The position numbers and the translations under genes were made by a program. A DNA stretch of 64,000 nucleotides, from NCBI RefSeq assembly GCF_033366695.1, contig NZ_JAOBTQ010000001.1:3658001-3722000 (forward strand), written 5' to 3'. Shown here in pieces: positions 61,738 to 64,000 of this stretch. The notes beneath the pieces are model-generated. The model saw nothing but the letters and a program-made list of their open reading frames with translations. It made no database searches and was not told the DNA's origin. This stretch comes from Streptomyces sp. SCL15-4 (GTDB lineage Bacteria; Actinomycetota; Actinomycetes; Streptomycetales; Streptomycetaceae). Every line of letters starts with the position of its first letter. The stretch's first letter is position 1.

Positions 61738-62511
61738 TCAGATCCCCACATTGAAGCCGTTGGTCCAGGTCTGCATCTGCTGCACCAGACCGCCCCAGGC
61801 ACCGGTCAGCAGCAGCACACCGGTCACGATCATCATCGAGCCGCCGATGCGCGTCACCCAGACATAGTGGCGCTTGACCCAGGCGAAGGCGCCGAGCGCC
61901 TTGCGGAAGGCGATCGCGGTGACGACGAACGGGACGCCGAGGCCGAGGCAGTACACGAGCATCAGCAGCGAGCCCCGGGCCGCGCTCGACTCGTTCAGCG
62001 ACAGGAAGTTCACCGAGGACAGCGTCGGGCCCATGCAGGGCGTCCAGCCGACGCCGAAGAGGGCACCGAGGACCGGCGCCCCCGCCAGGCCGCCCGTGGG
62101 CCGCTTGTGGAAGCGGAACTCGCGCATGGCGAACCAGGGCGTCAGGCCCATGAAGAACACGCCCATGATGATCATGAGCACGCCGAGGACCTTGGACAGG
62201 GTGCTCTGGTAGTCGATCAGGTTGGCGCCGAAGTAGCCGAACAGCGCCCCGCTGGAGACGAAGACGGCGCTGAAGCCGAGCACGAACAGGGAGGCGCCGG
62301 CCACCATCCGGCCCCGTCTGGCCTCGGCCAGGTCGGCGCCCGCGACGCCGGTCACATAGGAGAGGTAGCCGGGGACCAGCGGCAGCACACAGGGCGAGAA
62401 GAACGACACGAGTCCGGCGAACAGGGCGATCGGCAGGGCGACCAGCAGGGCGCCGTGCAGGACCGTCTGGTTGCGGCCGGTCTCCGCGGCCAGTGTCAGC
62501 AGTGCGCTCAC
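61738..62511 (-). CDS. ccdA: Thiol-disulfide transporter CcdA
   Basis: A six-helix membrane protein of the DsbD/CcdA family (257 aa) that passes reducing power across the membrane to ResA. Conserved features: SFFSPCVLPLVPGYLSYVTG with the first Cys, and GWTPCMGPTLSSVNFL with the second. The GTG start at 62511 lies next to the resA stop. Order resA-ccdA-resB-ccsB in transcription. Confidence 0.93.
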   Translation of the reverse strand: MSALLTLAAETGRNQTVLHGALLVALPIALFAGLVSFFSPCVLPLVPGYLSYVTGVAGADLAEARRGRMVAGASLFVLGFSAVFVSSGALFGYFGANLIDYQSTLSKVLGVLMIIMGVFFMGLTPWFAMREFRFHKRPTGGLAGAPVLGALFGVGWTPCMGPTLSSVNFLSLNESSAARGSLLMLVYCLGLGVPFVVTAIAFRKALGAFAWVKRHYVWVTRIGGSMMIVTGVLLLTGAWGGLVQQMQTWTNGFNVGI

Positions 62512-62512
62512 G

Positions 62513-63103
62513 TCACTTCTCCGTGAGGACCGGCTTGATCATCTCCACCAGGCCGGTGTCGTCGAGCGCCTCCAGGGCCCGCGCGGCGACCTTGCCGTGC
62601 CGGTCGATGACGAGCGTGGAGGGGACGATCTGCGGGTTGAGCGTGCCCTTCTTGAAGCGCAGCATGAGCTTGCCCGTGGGGTCGTACAGGCTCGGGTACT
62701 CGACGCCGTGCTCCTTCTCGAAGTTCACGGCCGGGGTGGTACTGGTGTCGCGGGTGTTGATGCCGACGAACTGTACGCCCTTGTCCGCGTAGTCCTTGGA
62801 GACCTTGGCGAAGTACTTGGCCTCGTTGCGGCACGGTCCGCACCACGAGCCCCAGACGTTGATGACGACGACCTTGCCCTTGTAGTCGGCGACGTCGAGG
62901 GTCTTGCCGTCGATGGTCTTGCCGGACAGGTCCGGAGCCGTGGCGCGCTTGCCGGCCGCGACGGTGTCGATGCCGTTGCTGCCGGTGACGAAGTGGGTGT
63001 CGCCACCGCCACCGGAGATGCCGCCCTTGCCACACGCGGACAGGGTCAGGGCCGCCGCGGCGGCCGCGGCGGTGAGCAGGACGGCGCGGCTACGGGTACT
63101 CAT
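62513..63103 (-). CDS. resA: Thioredoxin-like lipoprotein ResA/TlpA family
   Basis: A membrane-anchored extracytoplasmic thiol-disulfide oxidoreductase (196 aa). Lipobox LTLSAC at about residue 23, then a thioredoxin fold with the redox motif WGSWCGPCRNEAKYF near residue 86. It keeps the apocytochrome CXXCH thiols reduced for haem attachment. It is the first gene of the four-gene cytochrome c maturation operon. Confidence 0.93.
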   Translation of the reverse strand: MSTRSRAVLLTAAAAAAALTLSACGKGGISGGGGDTHFVTGSNGIDTVAAGKRATAPDLSGKTIDGKTLDVADYKGKVVVINVWGSWCGPCRNEAKYFAKVSKDYADKGVQFVGINTRDTSTTPAVNFEKEHGVEYPSLYDPTGKLMLRFKKGTLNPQIVPSTLVIDRHGKVAARALEALDDTGLVEMIKPVLTEK

Positions 63104-63201
63104 GTGAAAAGTTTCGCATGCCTGTCCCGAGGATTTCGCGCACCCCCCTGCCGGGCCGAAAACCGCATTTCAGGGCGTATTTACACGGGACATTCAGGAC
63201 A

Positions 63202-64000
63202 TCAGGCCGCGTTGGACGCGGCGCCTCCGGTCTTCCGCAGGAACTCCTTCCAGCCCCCGGCGGGCCGCTGCCCGACCCCGAGCGTGCGCAGCTTGGCGAG
63301 GACCTCGGGCTTCTGCACGTCCATCCAGTCCACGTACTGCCGGAAGGAGACCAGGCGCACGTCGGCGCCCTTCTCCTTCTCGCGCGCGATGTGCTTGAAG
63401 GCCTCCTCGACGGCGTCCATGTAGATGCCGCCGTTCCACTGCTCGAAGTGGTTGCCGATGAAGAACGGCGCCCGGTTCGTCTCGTAGGCCCGCTGGAATC
63501 CCTGGATGTACGCCTGCGCGGACTGCTTGCGCCAGCCCGGGTAGTTGTACGCGGGTGCCTTGGTCGAGTTGACCGACTGGTTGGCGAGCATGTTGTAGTC
63601 CATGGACAGGACCTCGAACCTGCGTCCGGGGAAAGGTATCTGCTGCAAGGGCAGGTCCCATATGCCGTGGCGCTTGACCGGCCACACCTGACGGCCGCCC
63701 GGCGAGGAGGCGTCGTAGCGCCAGCCCAGCTCCTTGGCGGTGGGCAGCAGGTTGTCCTGGCCGAGCAGACAGGGCGTACGGCCGCCGACCAGTTCCTTGT
63801 CGTAGTCGAACGGCAGCGAGGGCAGATCGGTCCAGCCGGTGTTGGTCCGCCACTCCTTCACGAACGCCTTGGCCTGGCGGATCTCGCTGCCCCACTGCTG
63901 CGGGGTCCAGTTCGCGACCGTGCCGCCGCCCGCGCAGAAGTGCCCGTTGAAGTGGGTGCCGATCTCGTGCCCCTCCAGCCAGGCCCGGCGCACGTTGGTG
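63202..64000 (-). CDS. Polysaccharide-deacetylase-like protein, 5' part cut by window edge
   Basis: At least 266 codons are present; the frame runs off the right edge, so the N-terminus is missing. HEIGTHFNGHFCAGGG near the start of the visible part resembles the NodB-type zinc motif. The rest has the distorted barrel blocks (RYDASSPGGRQVWPVKRHGI, APFFIGNHFEQWNGGIYMDA) of a family of secreted Streptomyces proteins I cannot name. It may act on wall or extracellular glycans. Catalytic residues are incomplete in this fragment. Confidence 0.7.
   Translation of the reverse strand, partial: TNVRRAWLEGHEIGTHFNGHFCAGGGTVANWTPQQWGSEIRQAKAFVKEWRTNTGWTDLPSLPFDYDKELVGGRTPCLLGQDNLLPTAKELGWRYDASSPGGRQVWPVKRHGIWDLPLQQIPFPGRRFEVLSMDYNMLANQSVNSTKAPAYNYPGWRKQSAQAYIQGFQRAYETNRAPFFIGNHFEQWNGGIYMDAVEEAFKHIAREKEKGADVRLVSFRQYVDWMDVQKPEVLAKLRTLGVGQRPAGGWKEFLRKTGGAASNAA

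Overview
This window is a high-GC (about 72 percent) chromosomal segment of a Streptomyces-type actinomycete. The evidence is the strong third-codon-position GC, frequent GTG starts, four-base GTGA/ATGA stop-start overlaps, a 14-gene complex I operon, futalosine-pathway menaquinone genes, Rpf/SLT cell-wall hydrolases, and a gene order that I recall from the Streptomyces core around nuo. No rRNA, tRNA, CRISPR array or prophage is visible.

Layout. 0.1-8.3 kb: polyprenyl diphosphate synthase (minus), a secreted SLT transglycosylase behind a c-di-AMP (ydaO-type) riboswitch, a HAD phosphatase, fumarylacetoacetase, an M56 membrane peptidase, RecQ, and a Uma2-like gene remnant. 8.4-24.4 kb: complete nuoA-N operon (minus) ending in a strong hairpin, with a Rex-like NADH-responsive operator upstream of nuoA. 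24.4-28.6 kb: a long AT-richer intergenic region with palindromes, an NlpC/P60 hydrolase, peptide deformylase, a geranylgeranyl-reductase-family flavoprotein and a PASTA protein. 28.6-33.3 kb: menG, an amidohydrolase-like remnant, mqnC, a prepilin peptidase with a disordered insert, and mqnA. 33.4-38 kb: cold-shock protein with a long leader, an XRE-cupin regulator divergent from azlCD, a Ser/Thr kinase and a methyltransferase.

38-49.9 kb is the accessory-looking part: two secreted hydrolases (Rpf and NlpC/P60-like), each fused to a seven-repeat PLL-like propeller; a secreted unknown; AraC and LysR regulators; a coupled pair of small proteins sharing a GPVANxNGGxGNxGF motif; acyl-CoA synthetase divergent from a MaoC hydratase across palindromic operators; a 21-bp/126-bp tandem repeat field; and a TetR regulator. 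49.9-52.15 kb is a small acquired patch: a relic IS end, an MBL-fold hydrolase of lower GC, and an intact IS630-family element sitting exactly in the shared CTAG stop codons of two convergent genes. 52.1-64 kb returns to core: DUF4229, GNAT, mqnE, Lrp/AsnC, UbiX, MqnP, UbiD, SRPBCC, then cytochrome c maturation genes (ccsB/resC, resB, ccdA, resA) and a partial polysaccharide-deacetylase-like protein.

How the parts fit: polyprenyl synthase, MqnA/C/E, UbiD/UbiX/MqnP, MenG and probably the GG-reductase make and tailor menaquinone. Complex I reduces it using NADH, and the Res/Ccd genes mature the cytochrome c of the downstream bc1-aa3 branch. The window therefore holds most of a menaquinone respiratory supply chain, interleaved with cell-wall remodelling enzymes. 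MqnB, MqnD and the aminofutalosine deaminase are not here. No wholly new defence or biosynthetic system is obvious; the best leads are the twin propeller hydrolases, the GPVAN-motif pair, and the regulatory palindromes.
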